A stretch of DNA of 44,291 nucleotides. Origin: an uncultured Pelagibacteraceae bacterium (lineage in GTDB: Bacteria; Pseudomonadota; Alphaproteobacteria; Pelagibacterales; Pelagibacteraceae). Below the pieces are notes generated by a model, which was not told the DNA's origin, ran no database searches, and saw only the letters and a program-made list of their open reading frames with translations. The stretch is from assembly GCA_902571095.1 (NCBI GenBank), contig CACGAV010000009.1:1-44291 (forward strand), written 5' to 3'. Below, piece by piece: positions 17,178 through 26,695 of the stretch (position 1 is its first letter; the number at the start of each line of letters is the position of its first letter). A program made the position numbers and the translations under genes.

Positions 17178-18100
17178 TTAATTTGTTCATCTCTAACTTT
17201 TTGCAATTTTTTAAAATCTTCGTCAGCATGATATGAAGATCTGGTTAAAGGAGATGAAGCAACTAATAAAAATCCTTTTGCTAAAGCAATATTTTTGAGT
17301 TCGACAAATTCGTGAGGTTTATAATATCTTTGCAAAGGATAGTGCTGTGGTGATGGCTGAAGGTACTGACCAATAGTTAAAAAATCAACGTTGGCTGTTC
17401 TTAAATCATCCATAACTTGTAAAATTTCATTTTTACTTTCACCCAAGCCAACCATTAAACCTGATTTAGTAAAAATTTCTGGTTTAATTTTTTTTACTGA
17501 CTCTAGTAATTTGATTGATGCAAAATATCTTGATCCAGGTCTTACTGTTAGATAAAGACTTGGAACAGTTTCTATATTATGGTTAAAAACATCAGGAGAG
17601 GCTTCCACAAGTTTTTTAAATGCATTACCTTTTCTTAGAAAATCTGGAGTCAAAACTTCAATTGTTGTTTTGGGATTTTCTTTTTTAGTAGCCATCACCA
17701 CATCTCTGAAATGATTGGCACCTCCATCCTTTAGATCATCTCTATCAACAGAAGTAATAACAACATGATTAAGTTTTAGTTCCTTTACTGCTTTCGAAAT
17801 TTTTAAAGGTTCAAGAATATCAAGTTTTCCAGGTTTTCCTGTTTTTACATCACAAAAGGCACAGCCTCGAGTACAAGTATCTCCCATTATCATAAAAGTT
17901 GCGTGTTTTTTGCTCCAACACTCAGTTATGTTTGGGCAATTTGCTTCCTGACAAACAGTGTGTAATTTATTTCTATTTACAACTTCTTTAGTTTTAAAAA
18001 AAACCTGGGTATCCAATAATTTTGATCTTATCCAACTAGGTTTTTTTTTGATTGGATTAATTGGTTTATTTATTTTTTCAGGATGTCTTGGTTTAGTCAT
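17159..18100 (-). CDS. lipA: Lipoyl synthase
   Basis: This 313-residue radical-SAM enzyme inserts two sulfurs into octanoyl groups bound to dehydrogenase E2 and glycine-cleavage H proteins. Both iron-sulfur sites are visible: the auxiliary cluster cysteines C50, C55 and C61 ([12 protein letters not shown]) and the radical-SAM CxxxCxxC at C76, C80 and C83 (CTRGCAFC). The late RSSYHA motif supplies the auxiliary-cluster serine. Length is normal. It overlaps ftsB by eight bases at its start. In many Alphaproteobacteria the pyruvate dehydrogenase genes sit between these two genes; they are not here. Confidence 0.97.
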   Translation of the reverse strand: MTKPRHPEKINKPINPIKKKPSWIRSKLLDTQVFFKTKEVVNRNKLHTVCQEANCPNITECWSKKHATFMIMGDTCTRGCAFCDVKTGKPGKLDILEPLKISKAVKELKLNHVVITSVDRDDLKDGGANHFRDVVMATKKENPKTTIEVLTPDFLRKGNAFKKLVEASPDVFNHNIETVPSLYLTVRPGSRYFASIKLLESVKKIKPEIFTKSGLMVGLGESKNEILQVMDDLRTANVDFLTIGQYLQPSPQHYPLQRYYKPHEFVELKNIALAKGFLLVASSPLTRSSYHADEDFKKLQKVRDEQIKCLKLQ

Positions 18101-18392
18101 TTAGTTTAATTAATATTTCTCCTTCTTTACCGTATTTAAATTTATCTCTAATTAAAATATCAATAAAATCAAAGTTTAAATTTTGTGAAAGCAAATTATT
18201 CTTATTTTCCATGATTTTATTTTTTTGTATTAAATTAGTTTGTTTTTTTTCTAACTCACCTAATATACTTTTTTTCTCAAAATATGATACCAAGCCTCTA
18301 TCTCCAGCAAAAAGATTGATTAAAATATAAAGTAATAAAAATATATTTATAAATAGTATTTTTCTTCTTTTTAAAGTTTTATAAAATCCCAT
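18093..18392 (-). CDS. ftsB: FtsB/DivIC-family septum formation initiator
   Basis: This 99-residue single-pass membrane protein is of the FtsB type, part of the FtsQ-FtsB-FtsL divisome subcomplex. A basic N-terminus and one helix (about 13-29) are followed by a coiled coil (about 35-70). The family C-terminal motif is readable as [15 protein letters not shown] (close to the usual RDKLGYxxPGE form). Position just downstream of eno (two-base gap) is conserved in Proteobacteria and supports the call. Confidence 0.88.
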   Translation of the reverse strand: MGFYKTLKRRKILFINIFLLLYILINLFAGDRGLVSYFEKKSILGELEKKQTNLIQKNKIMENKNNLLSQNLNFDFIDILIRDKFKYGKEGEILIKLND

Positions 18393-18394
18393 AG

Positions 18395-19591
18395 TTAGAT
18401 TTTAGCCATTTTTGAGGAATTTCCAAGTTCCTCTTCAATTCTCAATAAACGATTATACTTGGCAACCCTCTCCGATCTAGCCAATGATCCAGTTTTAATC
18501 TGGGAAGAATTTGTCGCAACAGCCAAATCAGCTATAAATGTATCCTCCGAGTCGCCAGATCTGTGTGAGATAATTGTTTTTAAACCTTTTTTATGTGCTA
18601 ATTCGATTACATCCAATGTTTCACTCACTGTTCCAATTTGATTTAGCTTTACTAAAATTGCATTAGCAGATTTTTCTTCAATACCTTTTTTTAATCTTTT
18701 GATATTCGTTGCAAATAAATCATCGCCGACTATTTGTATGTTGGTGTTATTTGTTAATTTTTTCCAAGAGTCCCATTCGTCTTCTTTGAAAGGATCCTCA
18801 ATTGATTTGATAGGATATTTTTTAAGTAGTTCTAAATAATTGTTATGTGTGATCGGTTTTTTAAGTTCATTTGCAGCAACATCTAGACAAATAGAAATAT
18901 CCTCTCCTGGTATAAGGCCAGATTTTTCTATAGATTTAATTATTAATTTAATTGCCTCTTCCGTATTATTAACATTAGGTGCAAAACCACCCTCATCACC
19001 AACGTTAGTGTTATCAACAATTGTTCTCAAATTTTGTATTACTAAAAAACTTTTTCTCATAGCTTCGGTAAATGAGTTAGATTTTTCAGGTCGAATCATG
19101 AACTCCTGAATATCCAAGTTGTTACTAGCGTGCCTTCCGCCATTTATTATATTCAAAAGAGGTATTGGTAATTGATATGTTCGTGATTTTTTAATGCACT
19201 TAAATAAAGATAATTTTTTTTCTATTGAATTTAACTTACATATAGCCATTGAAACAGCCAAGATTGCGTTTGCGCCAAGTTTTTTCTTTTGCTCTGTCCC
19301 GTCCAATTCGATTAATGTATGGTCTATTTTTTTTTGTTCAGTACAATCAGAATTAACTATTACTTTTGAAATAGGATCATTAATATTTTCAACAGCTCTT
19401 AATACACTTTTTCCCAAATAATCTTTATTATTTTTGTCTCTTAGCTCATAGGCTTCGTGTGTTCCTGTTGATGCACCCGAAGGCACTATCGCAAAAGCAG
19501 ATTCATTTTCTGAAAAAACTTCGGCTTCGACGGTTGGATTGCCTCTGCTGTCAAAAACCTGCCGACCCTTAACTTTTTTAATTTTTGCCAT
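18395..19591 (-). CDS. eno: Enolase, unusually short
   Basis: This enzyme interconverts 2-phosphoglycerate and phosphoenolpyruvate in the cytoplasm. It has 398 residues, against about 420-435 in most bacteria. All catalytic landmarks remain: the flexible loop [36 protein letters not shown], the metal ligands around SIEDP and GDDLFATN, the base lysine in [19 protein letters not shown] and [17 protein letters not shown]. About 16 residues are missing between DVAANEL and KYPIKSIED, and about four between EFMI and VGDEGG, compared with the E. coli form. The ATG lies 14 bases inside the end of kdsA. The trimmed loops look like lineage shortening, since no motif is lost. Confidence 0.95.
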   Translation of the reverse strand: MAKIKKVKGRQVFDSRGNPTVEAEVFSENESAFAIVPSGASTGTHEAYELRDKNNKDYLGKSVLRAVENINDPISKVIVNSDCTEQKKIDHTLIELDGTEQKKKLGANAILAVSMAICKLNSIEKKLSLFKCIKKSRTYQLPIPLLNIINGGRHASNNLDIQEFMIRPEKSNSFTEAMRKSFLVIQNLRTIVDNTNVGDEGGFAPNVNNTEEAIKLIIKSIEKSGLIPGEDISICLDVAANELKKPITHNNYLELLKKYPIKSIEDPFKEDEWDSWKKLTNNTNIQIVGDDLFATNIKRLKKGIEEKSANAILVKLNQIGTVSETLDVIELAHKKGLKTIISHRSGDSEDTFIADLAVATNSSQIKTGSLARSERVAKYNRLLRIEEELGNSSKMAKI

Positions 19592-20411
19592 TCTTTATTA
19601 AATTGTCTATTTCAACTAATTGATTTAATAGGCTCGACATCTTAGATAAAGGAACCATATTAGGTCCATCAGATGGGGCGTTGTCTGGATCAGGATGTGT
19701 CTCGATAAAGACTGCGGCTACACCAACAGCAATTGCTGCACGAGAAAGATATTCTACAAATTCTCTTTGTCCTCCGCTTTTGTCTCCCATTCCACCAGGT
19801 TGTTGAACTGAATGCGTTGAGTCGAAAACTACTGGGTATCCATTCTTAGCCATAATGGGTAATGATCGCATATCTGAGACTAAAGTGTTGTAACCAAAAC
19901 TAGCACCTCGTTCTGTAACTAAAATATTTTTATTACCGGAGTCTTCAATTTTTTTTGTAACATTGACCATGTCCCAGGGAGCTAAGAATTGACCCTTTTT
20001 GACATTAATTACTTTTCCTGTTTTCGCTGCAGCAATCAATAAATCAGTTTGTCTACAAAGGAATGCTGGTATCTGTAAAACATCGACGTGATTAGAAACG
20101 ATTCCACATTGTTCAATTGTATGAACATCTGTTAATAATGGAACATCAATTTGTTTTCGAATTTTATCAAAAACCGGCAAAGATTTTTCAAGACCAGCTC
20201 CTCTCTTGCCATTTAGACTAGTTCTATTTGCCTTATCAAAAGATGTTTTATAAATAAAACCAATACCTAGTTTATCAGTAATTTTTTTTAATTGATTTGC
20301 AACATCTAGTGCGTGCTTTTCATTCTCTAATTGGCAAGGACCCGCAATTAAAGTAAATGGTCCTGTATTTGAAATATTCAATTTTCCACATTTTACAGAT
20401 TTATTTGCCAT
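19578..20411 (-). CDS. kdsA: 3-deoxy-D-manno-octulosonate 8-phosphate synthase
   Basis: This 277-residue aldolase joins phosphoenolpyruvate and arabinose-5-phosphate to make Kdo-8-phosphate for the lipopolysaccharide inner core. Motifs include [10 protein letters not shown] near the N-terminus, [66 protein letters not shown] and [16 protein letters not shown]. The conserved Asn in KANRTS and the Cys in AGPC are noted; the latter occurs in metal-dependent forms. Its stop overlaps eno by 14 bases, and its start shares a base with the pyrG stop. It feeds the lipid A pathway encoded at 34249-39996. Confidence 0.97.
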   Translation of the reverse strand: MANKSVKCGKLNISNTGPFTLIAGPCQLENEKHALDVANQLKKITDKLGIGFIYKTSFDKANRTSLNGKRGAGLEKSLPVFDKIRKQIDVPLLTDVHTIEQCGIVSNHVDVLQIPAFLCRQTDLLIAAAKTGKVINVKKGQFLAPWDMVNVTKKIEDSGNKNILVTERGASFGYNTLVSDMRSLPIMAKNGYPVVFDSTHSVQQPGGMGDKSGGQREFVEYLSRAAIAVGVAAVFIETHPDPDNAPSDGPNMVPLSKMSSLLNQLVEIDNLIKNGKN

Positions 20412-22036
20412 TATTTTTTCCTTCCATTCGCTCCTGCTGCTTTGATAAAAGATGAAAATAATGGATGGGGTGTAAAAGGTCTAGATTTAAATTCAGGATG
20501 AAATTGTACGCCAATAAACCAAGGGTGATTATTTAATTCAATTATTTCAGGAAGAGTGCCATCTGGGGAGAGAGCAGAAAAAATTAGACCTTTTTTTTCA
20601 AAATCATTTTTATATTTAATATTCACTTCATACCTATGTCTATGTCTTTCTTTAATTTTATTTTCAGAGTAAATTTTAGATATTAAAGAATTGTTTTTTA
20701 ATACAGCGTCATATAATCCTAACCTCATTGTTCCACCTAAATTCTTTCTTGTTCCTTTAATTTTTCTCTCCCCTTTTTGCCACTCGTCTAGCAAGCCAAC
20801 TACAGGGGTGCAATTATTACCAAACTCACTTGTTGATGCATTTTTAATATTTAACAAGTTTCTAGCAGCTTCTATGACTGCCATTTGCATACCAAAGCAA
20901 ATACCAAAGAAAGGTATATTATTCAATCTTGCGTATTTTATGGCAGCAATTTTACCTTCGGTGCCTCTTTTGCCAAAACCTCCTGGGATAAGAACTCCCG
21001 TTACTTCTTTTAACAATGGTTTTATATTTTCAGGTTTTAGATTTTCTGAGTCTATTCTCTTTAAATTAACCTTTACATTATTTGATATACCTCCATGTAT
21101 TAAAGCTTCGTCTAGTGACTTATATGCATCCTTTAGGTCAACATATTTTCCTATTATCCCGATATTTACGTCTTTTTTTGGATTCAAAACTCTAGAGGTA
21201 ATATTTTTCCATTTACTTAGGTCTGGTGATTTTTTGCTTTTAATATTGAAATACGAAAGCACCCTTTCATCTAATTTTTCTTTATGAAAACTTATTGGTG
21301 CCTCATATATTGTTTTTACATCAACCGTCTCTATAACATTATCTATAGGAACATTACAAAATAAAGATATTTTTTTTCTTTCTGTCTTTGGAATTTCCCT
21401 TTCAGATCTACAAATTATTATATCTGGTTGAATTCCTAAGCTTCTTAACTCTTTTACTGAATGCTGAGTTGGTTTTGTTTTTAATTCACCAGATGCTTTC
21501 AAATAAGGTACTAATGTTAAATGAATAAATAAACTATTTTTTTTTCCTACATCATTTGAAAATTGTCTAATAGCTTCGAGAAATGGCAAGCTTTCTATAT
21601 CCCCAACTGTACCGCCAATCTCACATATTATGAAATCCTCTTTTTTTACATCTTGCGAAATAAATTTTTTAATTCTGTCAGTAACATGCGGAACTACCTG
21701 AACAGTTCCTCCTAAAAAATCTCCTCTTCTTTCTTTCTGAATGATATCACTATAAATTCCTCCAGTAGTTATATTGTCAGATTGAGTTGCTGATATTCCA
21801 GTAAATCTCTCGTAGTGTCCTATATCTAAATCTGTTTCTGCTCCATCGTCAGTAACAAAGACTTCACCATGCTGGAACGGATTCATAGTTCCAGGATCAA
21901 CATTTAAGTATGGGTCAAGTTTTCTTACCCTAACTTTAAAACCTCTTAATTGTAATAATGATGCCAACGAAGCTGAAGAAAGACCTTTTCCAAGTGATGA
22001 AACCACGCCGCCAGTGACAAAAACATATCGCGCCAT
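20411..22036 (-). CDS. pyrG: CTP synthase
   Basis: This 541-residue enzyme aminates UTP to CTP using glutamine. The N-terminal synthase domain opens with the ATP-binding [17 protein letters not shown] and continues with the conserved [20 protein letters not shown] segment. The C-terminal class I glutamine amidotransferase domain holds the nucleophile cysteine in [10 protein letters not shown] and the His-Glu pair in [11 protein letters not shown]. Length is standard. It sits between secG (upstream, 39-base gap) and kdsA, a common alphaproteobacterial order. CTP made here is used both by CdsA and in Kdo activation. Confidence 0.98.
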   Translation of the reverse strand: MARYVFVTGGVVSSLGKGLSSASLASLLQLRGFKVRVRKLDPYLNVDPGTMNPFQHGEVFVTDDGAETDLDIGHYERFTGISATQSDNITTGGIYSDIIQKERRGDFLGGTVQVVPHVTDRIKKFISQDVKKEDFIICEIGGTVGDIESLPFLEAIRQFSNDVGKKNSLFIHLTLVPYLKASGELKTKPTQHSVKELRSLGIQPDIIICRSEREIPKTERKKISLFCNVPIDNVIETVDVKTIYEAPISFHKEKLDERVLSYFNIKSKKSPDLSKWKNITSRVLNPKKDVNIGIIGKYVDLKDAYKSLDEALIHGGISNNVKVNLKRIDSENLKPENIKPLLKEVTGVLIPGGFGKRGTEGKIAAIKYARLNNIPFFGICFGMQMAVIEAARNLLNIKNASTSEFGNNCTPVVGLLDEWQKGERKIKGTRKNLGGTMRLGLYDAVLKNNSLISKIYSENKIKERHRHRYEVNIKYKNDFEKKGLIFSALSPDGTLPEIIELNNHPWFIGVQFHPEFKSRPFTPHPLFSSFIKAAGANGRKK

Positions 22037-22075
22037 GGAAGAATAATATATCTAATTTTTAATAGAAAATAAAGT

Positions 22076-22381
22076 TTATTTTGTCGACTCAGGTATTTTG
22101 GGTTCTTTGCTATCTTCGTTCTCCTCAATTTTTTCAAGTACAGACTGTGTATCCTGCAATTCCCCTCTAGAAATAACAACTAAGCAAATACTTGATATTA
22201 TAAACAAGGTAGCAATTATTGTAGTGGATTTTGTTAAAAAATTTCCAACGGTCCTTGTAGATGCGAAATTATCTTGGGACAAACCTAGTCCTAAAGCACC
22301 ACCTTCTGACCTTTGTAATAAAATTAGTATGATAAGAACAAGCGCCAAAATTACATTTGCTACAATAAAGATTGTCTCCAT
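22076..22381 (-). CDS. secG: Preprotein translocase subunit SecG
   Basis: This 101-residue protein has two membrane helices (about 4-21 and 52-70) joined by the SecG-typical segment ILLQRSEGGALGLG and a glycine/serine-rich loop. SecG associates with SecYE in the protein export channel. The charged C-terminal tail, rich in Glu, Lys and Pro, is variable in the family. It lies five bases after tpiA, and tpiA-secG-pyrG is a widespread order. Overlapping open frames on both strands here are by-products of composition. Confidence 0.93.
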   Translation of the reverse strand: METIFIVANVILALVLIILILLQRSEGGALGLGLSQDNFASTRTVGNFLTKSTTIIATLFIISSICLVVISRGELQDTQSVLEKIEENEDSKEPKIPESTK

Positions 22382-22386
22382 AACAG

Positions 22387-23139
22387 TTATTTATAGAAAT
22401 TTTTTATGATATCAATAAAATTCTTTGAGGATTTTGATGCACCACCAATTAAAAAGCCATCTAATTCATTAATTGCTTTGAAATTTAACACACTTTGTTT
22501 ATCAACAGATCCGCCATATAAAATTCTAATATTTTTCCTTTTTAATCTAAACTTTTTATTAAGATATTTTTTGATATTTACTATAATTTTTTCCAATTCA
22601 TTTTTTGATGGAACACGCCCACTTCCGATCGACCATAAAGGTTCATAGGCTATAATAATTTTTTTTAAATATTTTTTTGAAGTTATTGACTGGGATAATT
22701 GTTTTTTTAAAACTGAAAAAGTTTTTTTATTTCTTTTTTCAATTTTATTTTCACCTATACACAAAATTACACTTAGTTTATTTTTAAGTGCTAAAGAAAT
22801 TTTTTCGCCAATTAATTTATTATTTTCTCCTGATGCTCTATTTTCGGAATGACCAATTAAAGTATAATTTATTCCAAGTTTTTTAATCATAAAGGGACTT
22901 ATGTTACCAGTGTGAGCGCCATAAAAATCTTTATGATAACAATTTTGTGAAGATATAGAAATTTTACTACTTTTAAATCTTTTCGAAAAATCATGTAATA
23001 ATGTGAAAGGTGGAGCAATTATAATTTTATATTTCTTTTTATTATTTTTATCTCTTTTAAAAAAAGCATTAATTTTGTATAAAATTTTATGAGAGCTTGG
23101 AATACCAAACATTTTCCAATTTCCAATAAAATATCTCAT
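22387..23139 (-). CDS. tpiA: Triosephosphate isomerase
   Basis: This 250-residue enzyme interconverts dihydroxyacetone phosphate and glyceraldehyde-3-phosphate. I use the ATG at 23139, giving MRYFIGNWKM, because AGGTGA at 23145-23150 is then a well-placed ribosome site. An in-frame GTG at 23148 would add only three residues. Catalytic residues are visible: Asn and Lys in GNWKM, His in LIGHSENRA, and Glu in IAYEPLWSIGSG. The phosphate-binding LYGGSV and FLIGGAS motifs are present. The HSE(N)R variation, Asn for the usual Arg, is mild. It heads the eight-gene minus-strand unit. Confidence 0.95.
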   Translation of the reverse strand: MRYFIGNWKMFGIPSSHKILYKINAFFKRDKNNKKKYKIIIAPPFTLLHDFSKRFKSSKISISSQNCYHKDFYGAHTGNISPFMIKKLGINYTLIGHSENRASGENNKLIGEKISLALKNKLSVILCIGENKIEKRNKKTFSVLKKQLSQSITSKKYLKKIIIAYEPLWSIGSGRVPSKNELEKIIVNIKKYLNKKFRLKRKNIRILYGGSVDKQSVLNFKAINELDGFLIGGASKSSKNFIDIIKNFYK

Positions 23140-23212
23140 ATCAGTCACCTATTTTAGGACTTTAATTATAGATTTTTTTGTCCAATTAATTTAAATTTCA
23201 TAAATTAAAATT
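23140..23212. promoter_or_regulatory. Divergent promoter region, tpiA and ppiD-like genes
   Basis: These 73 bases must drive both the eight-gene minus-strand unit and the seven-gene plus-strand unit. For tpiA the ribosome site AGGTGA (reverse strand) is clear. On the plus strand a weak candidate is TTGTCC (23178-23183), a 17-base spacer and TAAATT (23201-23206). That would place the transcript start at or next to the ATG at 23213, implying a leaderless message. The promoter elements are tentative. Confidence 0.35.
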
Positions 23213-24667
23213 ATGCTAGCTTCAATAAGAAAATTTTCTAAATCAATTTTTGCTAAGATTTTCATCGCAATAATAGCTTTGCCTTTTGTAATGTGGGGTA
23301 TGGGTGATGTTTTCAGATCTGGAAAGCAGAATGTAATAGTTGAAATAAATAACGAAAAGATAAGCTCAAAAGAATTTGTTGAACATCTTCAAAAAATTAA
23401 TATTTCAAAAGAAGAAATGGATAAAATTGGAAAAACAAAATTTTTAAATGATGCGCTTTCAAATTATATAAGTGAAAAAATTATTAGTATCGAAGCTAAA
23501 AAAAAAGGAATTCAATTAAGTGATGAAGCTCTAAAAGAAATACTTATAAACGATAAAAGTTTTCATAAAGATGAAAAATTTTCAAGAACAAAATATGAAA
23601 GATTTTTAATTGCAAGAGGATACACAGCATCAAGTTATGAAGGATATGTGAGAAGCATGGAGTTAAAGGCACAGTTATTAAATTACTATAGTGGAGGTAT
23701 AAATTTACCAAACTTTATTATTGATGATTTATTTAAAAAAGAAAATATGGTTAAAGAGATTGAATATATAAATTTAAATGAAATTTATTCTAAAAAAATT
23801 ATATCTTTAAATGAAATAGATGAATTTTACACCAAGAATAAAAAATTATTTGAGGAAAGATTTATTTCTTTTAGATATATTAAATTAACTCCAGAAATTT
23901 TGACTAAAAAAAAAGAGTTCGATGAAGATTTCTATAAAGAATTGGATCAATTAGAAAATGATATTCTTGATGGAAAAGATTTTAATTCAATAGTTACTAA
24001 CAATACTAGTTCAGTAAAACAACATAATTTTATTAATGAAAGAAAAACCTATCAAAGTGGGATTGTTGAAAAAGAATTAAAAGATGATTTTATTTCAAAA
24101 ATTTTTGAAATTGAAAATTTAAATTCTCCAGAGTTCATAATATTAGAAAATGATTATTATATTGCTGAGATTTTAGATGAAAAAAATACTGTCCTTACAC
24201 TTAAAGATAAGGACCTTGAAAATACTATTAAAGCTCAGTTGTCAATTGCTCATAAGATTGAAGAAAATTCAAAGTTGATTGAAAGAATTGAGAATAAAAA
24301 ATTTAATAAGTCCGATATATCTGAAATGTCTAAAAAATTTAATGTTACTATAAATTTATTAAAGATTAATGGTATAGAGGATAATAAAAAATTTAACTCA
24401 AATTTTGTAAAAGCAATATATGAACATAACAGTAATGAAATATTTGTTATGTCCGATACTATGTTTCAAAAAAATTACCTAGTAAGAATAGTAAAAGAAA
24501 ATTTGAAAGAAATTAATAAAAATTCATCAAATTATAAAAATTACCGTAATAAAGCTAATGTAGAGTATGTTTCAAAAATTTATAAATATTATGATAAATT
24601 TATTAATTCAAATTATAAAATTAACGTAAATGAAAATGTCCTTGAAAGGTTGAAAAATTCATTTTAA
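23213..24667 (+). CDS. PpiD/SurA-like periplasmic folding factor, membrane anchored
   Basis: This 484-residue protein has a short cytoplasmic N-terminus, one membrane helix (about 14-31, ending WGMGDVFRSG) and a large periplasmic part. The helix region and the following VEINNEKISSKEFVEHL and FLNDALSNYISEKIISIEAKKKGI segments match the SurA_N/PpiD chaperone domain. The gene order tpiA, ppiD, trpE is common in Alphaproteobacteria. E. coli PpiD has 623 residues with a central parvulin domain. Here I cannot find a clear parvulin signature, and the middle region (about 190-330) is highly diverged and rich in Lys and Asn. It may be chaperone only. The trpE start overlaps its stop by one base. Confidence 0.8.
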   Translation: MLASIRKFSKSIFAKIFIAIIALPFVMWGMGDVFRSGKQNVIVEINNEKISSKEFVEHLQKINISKEEMDKIGKTKFLNDALSNYISEKIISIEAKKKGIQLSDEALKEILINDKSFHKDEKFSRTKYERFLIARGYTASSYEGYVRSMELKAQLLNYYSGGINLPNFIIDDLFKKENMVKEIEYINLNEIYSKKIISLNEIDEFYTKNKKLFEERFISFRYIKLTPEILTKKKEFDEDFYKELDQLENDILDGKDFNSIVTNNTSSVKQHNFINERKTYQSGIVEKELKDDFISKIFEIENLNSPEFIILENDYYIAEILDEKNTVLTLKDKDLENTIKAQLSIAHKIEENSKLIERIENKKFNKSDISEMSKKFNVTINLLKINGIEDNKKFNSNFVKAIYEHNSNEIFVMSDTMFQKNYLVRIVKENLKEINKNSSNYKNYRNKANVEYVSKIYKYYDKFINSNYKINVNENVLERLKNSF

Positions 24668-26124
24668 TGAAATTAAACACTAGTTTAGCAAATTTAAAAA
24701 GAAATCATAAAAAAAAAAATAATCAGACTATTTTTTATATTGAAAATTGCAAAAACTATGATTTTGTTGAAAACTTATACAAATTTATTTTGAGTAAGAA
24801 AAATAGTTTTATTTTTGAGTCAGTCGAAAAAGGCACTATTAGAGGAAGATATACTATAATGGGTTATAATCCTGATAGAACCTACAATATAACAAATAAT
24901 AAAATTGTGGAGAATGATTTTAAAAAAAAGAAAATTATTAAAAAAAATGTTCTTAAATATTTAAATACTTTAATAGAAAAATTTAAAGTAAAGTCTTCAT
25001 CAAAAATACCAGGGATGTCCTCGATGTTGGTTGGTTATTTTTCATATGATATTATAAGATTAATTGAAAAGATCCCTGACAAATGTAAAAAAGATATTAA
25101 CATCCCTGATATAAGGTTAATGAGACCAAGGAATTTAATTATATATGATAATTTAAAAAAAAAGATTTTTTATATTCAAAATATTTATAAAGAGGAGTCT
25201 ATAAAAAACTATGAATTTAAGTATCATACGATAAAGAAAACTTTCCAAGAACTACAACATTTTGGAAGAATAAAACTTCCACAAGGATTTCATGTTAATA
25301 AAAAGAAGGTTAAAATCAGTTCGAATATTTCTAAATCAGCTTTTAAAAAAAATGTGATTAAAGCAAAAAAATATATTAAAAGTGGAGATATTTTTCAGGT
25401 TGTTTTAAGTCAAAGATTTGAAGCAAAAATTGATAAACCGTCATTAGAAATTTATAATACATTAAGAGTATTAAATCCTTCACCATTTATGTTTTATTTT
25501 AATTTTGAAGATTTTCAAATTCTAGGTAGTAGTCCTGAAATTTTAGTGAGATTATTTAATAATGAGGTTACTATTAGACCTATTGCTGGAACTAGACCAA
25601 GGGGCGTAAATAAAAAACACGATAAAAAATTAACATCAGAACTTTTAAAAGATCCTAAAGAACTTGCTGAACATCTTATGCTTTTGGATCTAGGAAGAAA
25701 TGATGTTGGAAAAGTTTCAAAAACTAATAGCGTTAAAGTAACAGAAAGATTTAAAGTAGAAAAGTATTCTCATGTCATGCATATTGTTTCAAATGTTAAG
25801 GGTAAACTTAGAAAAAACCTTTCTTTGTTTGAAACATTTTTATCGGGATTTCCTGCTGGAACTGTTAGTGGAGCACCTAAAATAAGAGCAATGGAGATCA
25901 TTGATGAATTAGAAAGTTCAAAAAGAAAACTTTATGCTGGGGGTATTGGTTATTTCACCGCTAATCAAAGTTTTGATACCTGCATAGCTTTGAGGACCGC
26001 ATTAATTAAAAATAAAAAAATTTACGTTCAAGCTGGTGCAGGAATTGTAGCAGATAGTAATTCTAATAATGAATATAATGAAACCGTCAATAAAGCCGGA
26101 GCATTACTTAAGGCTATTAATTAA
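24667..26124 (+). CDS. trpE: Anthranilate synthase component I
   Basis: This 485-residue chorismate-binding subunit makes anthranilate with ammonia supplied by TrpG. The tryptophan-feedback site region is present near residue 50 (FIFESVEKGTIRGRYTIMG). Catalytic-domain hallmarks are SGDIFQVVLSQRFE, FYFNFEDFQILGSSPEILV, TIRPIAGTRPRG, LMLLDLGRNDVGKV, FPAGTVSGAPKIRAMEII and YAGGIGYF. The start overlaps the ppiD-like stop (TAATG), so there is no leader and no room for a trp attenuator. Control must be at the protein level or at the distant promoter before 23213. Confidence 0.97.
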   Translation: MKLNTSLANLKRNHKKKNNQTIFYIENCKNYDFVENLYKFILSKKNSFIFESVEKGTIRGRYTIMGYNPDRTYNITNNKIVENDFKKKKIIKKNVLKYLNTLIEKFKVKSSSKIPGMSSMLVGYFSYDIIRLIEKIPDKCKKDINIPDIRLMRPRNLIIYDNLKKKIFYIQNIYKEESIKNYEFKYHTIKKTFQELQHFGRIKLPQGFHVNKKKVKISSNISKSAFKKNVIKAKKYIKSGDIFQVVLSQRFEAKIDKPSLEIYNTLRVLNPSPFMFYFNFEDFQILGSSPEILVRLFNNEVTIRPIAGTRPRGVNKKHDKKLTSELLKDPKELAEHLMLLDLGRNDVGKVSKTNSVKVTERFKVEKYSHVMHIVSNVKGKLRKNLSLFETFLSGFPAGTVSGAPKIRAMEIIDELESSKRKLYAGGIGYFTANQSFDTCIALRTALIKNKKIYVQAGAGIVADSNSNNEYNETVNKAGALLKAIN

Positions 26125-26694
26125 ATGAAAACTTTATTAATAGATAATTACGATAGTTTTACATACAATCTTTATCATTACCTTCTCTCATCAAAATGCA
26201 AAGTAGATGTTATAAGAAATGATAAAATAAATTCTAAAGAAATCTTAAAGAGAAAATATAAAAAAATTGTTATTTCGCCTGGTCCTGGTAACCCAAGCCA
26301 AGCAGGAAATTGCTTAAAAATTGTAAAAAATCTATCAAAAAAAATTCCTATACTTGGAGTGTGTTTGGGACATCAAATCATTGGGCAAGCATTTGGTGCT
26401 AAAATAATAAATGCAAAAAAACTTATGCATGGAAAAACAAGCAAAATTTCACATAAAAAAACTGGAATCTTTAAAGGGGTAAAGAATAATCTTATTGGAA
26501 CTAGATATCACAGCTTAATAATCGACAGAAAAACATTAAATAAAGATTTCATTATTACGGCTAAAACAAAAGATGATGTGATAATGGGAATTATGCATAA
26601 GAAATACAATTTACATGGGGTTCAATTTCACCCTGAAAGTATAAGCACTAAAGAAGGCATGAAGTTAATAAGAAACTTTTTAAATTTTAAATAA
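26125..26694 (+). CDS. trpG: Anthranilate synthase component II (glutamine amidotransferase)
   Basis: This 189-residue class I amidotransferase releases ammonia from glutamine for TrpE. The opening LLIDNYDSFTYNL, SPGPGNPSQAG, nucleophile cysteine in GVCLGHQIIGQAFGA and the catalytic His-Glu in VQFHPESISTKEG are all visible. It may also serve folate synthesis as PabA, as is usual when only one such subunit exists. The ATG directly follows the trpE stop with no gap. Alphaproteobacteria such as rhizobia carry a trpE-trpG fusion; here the two are separate. Confidence 0.96.
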   Translation: MKTLLIDNYDSFTYNLYHYLLSSKCKVDVIRNDKINSKEILKRKYKKIVISPGPGNPSQAGNCLKIVKNLSKKIPILGVCLGHQIIGQAFGAKIINAKKLMHGKTSKISHKKTGIFKGVKNNLIGTRYHSLIIDRKTLNKDFIITAKTKDDVIMGIMHKKYNLHGVQFHPESISTKEGMKLIRNFLNFK

Positions 26695-26695
26695 A

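Noticed and set aside
20691-21287. 198-codon open frame on the plus strand, opposite pyrG
   Set aside because: It lies fully inside the strongly conserved CTP synthase gene, has no family motif, and its composition is that of a complementary-strand shadow.
22098-22409. 103-codon open frame opposite secG
   Set aside because: It is antisense to a well-supported SecG gene with clear motifs, and no ribosome site or motif supports it.
23140-23148. GTG start for tpiA
   Set aside because: The ATG at 23139 has a well-spaced AGGTGA ribosome site and gives the conserved family N-terminus.
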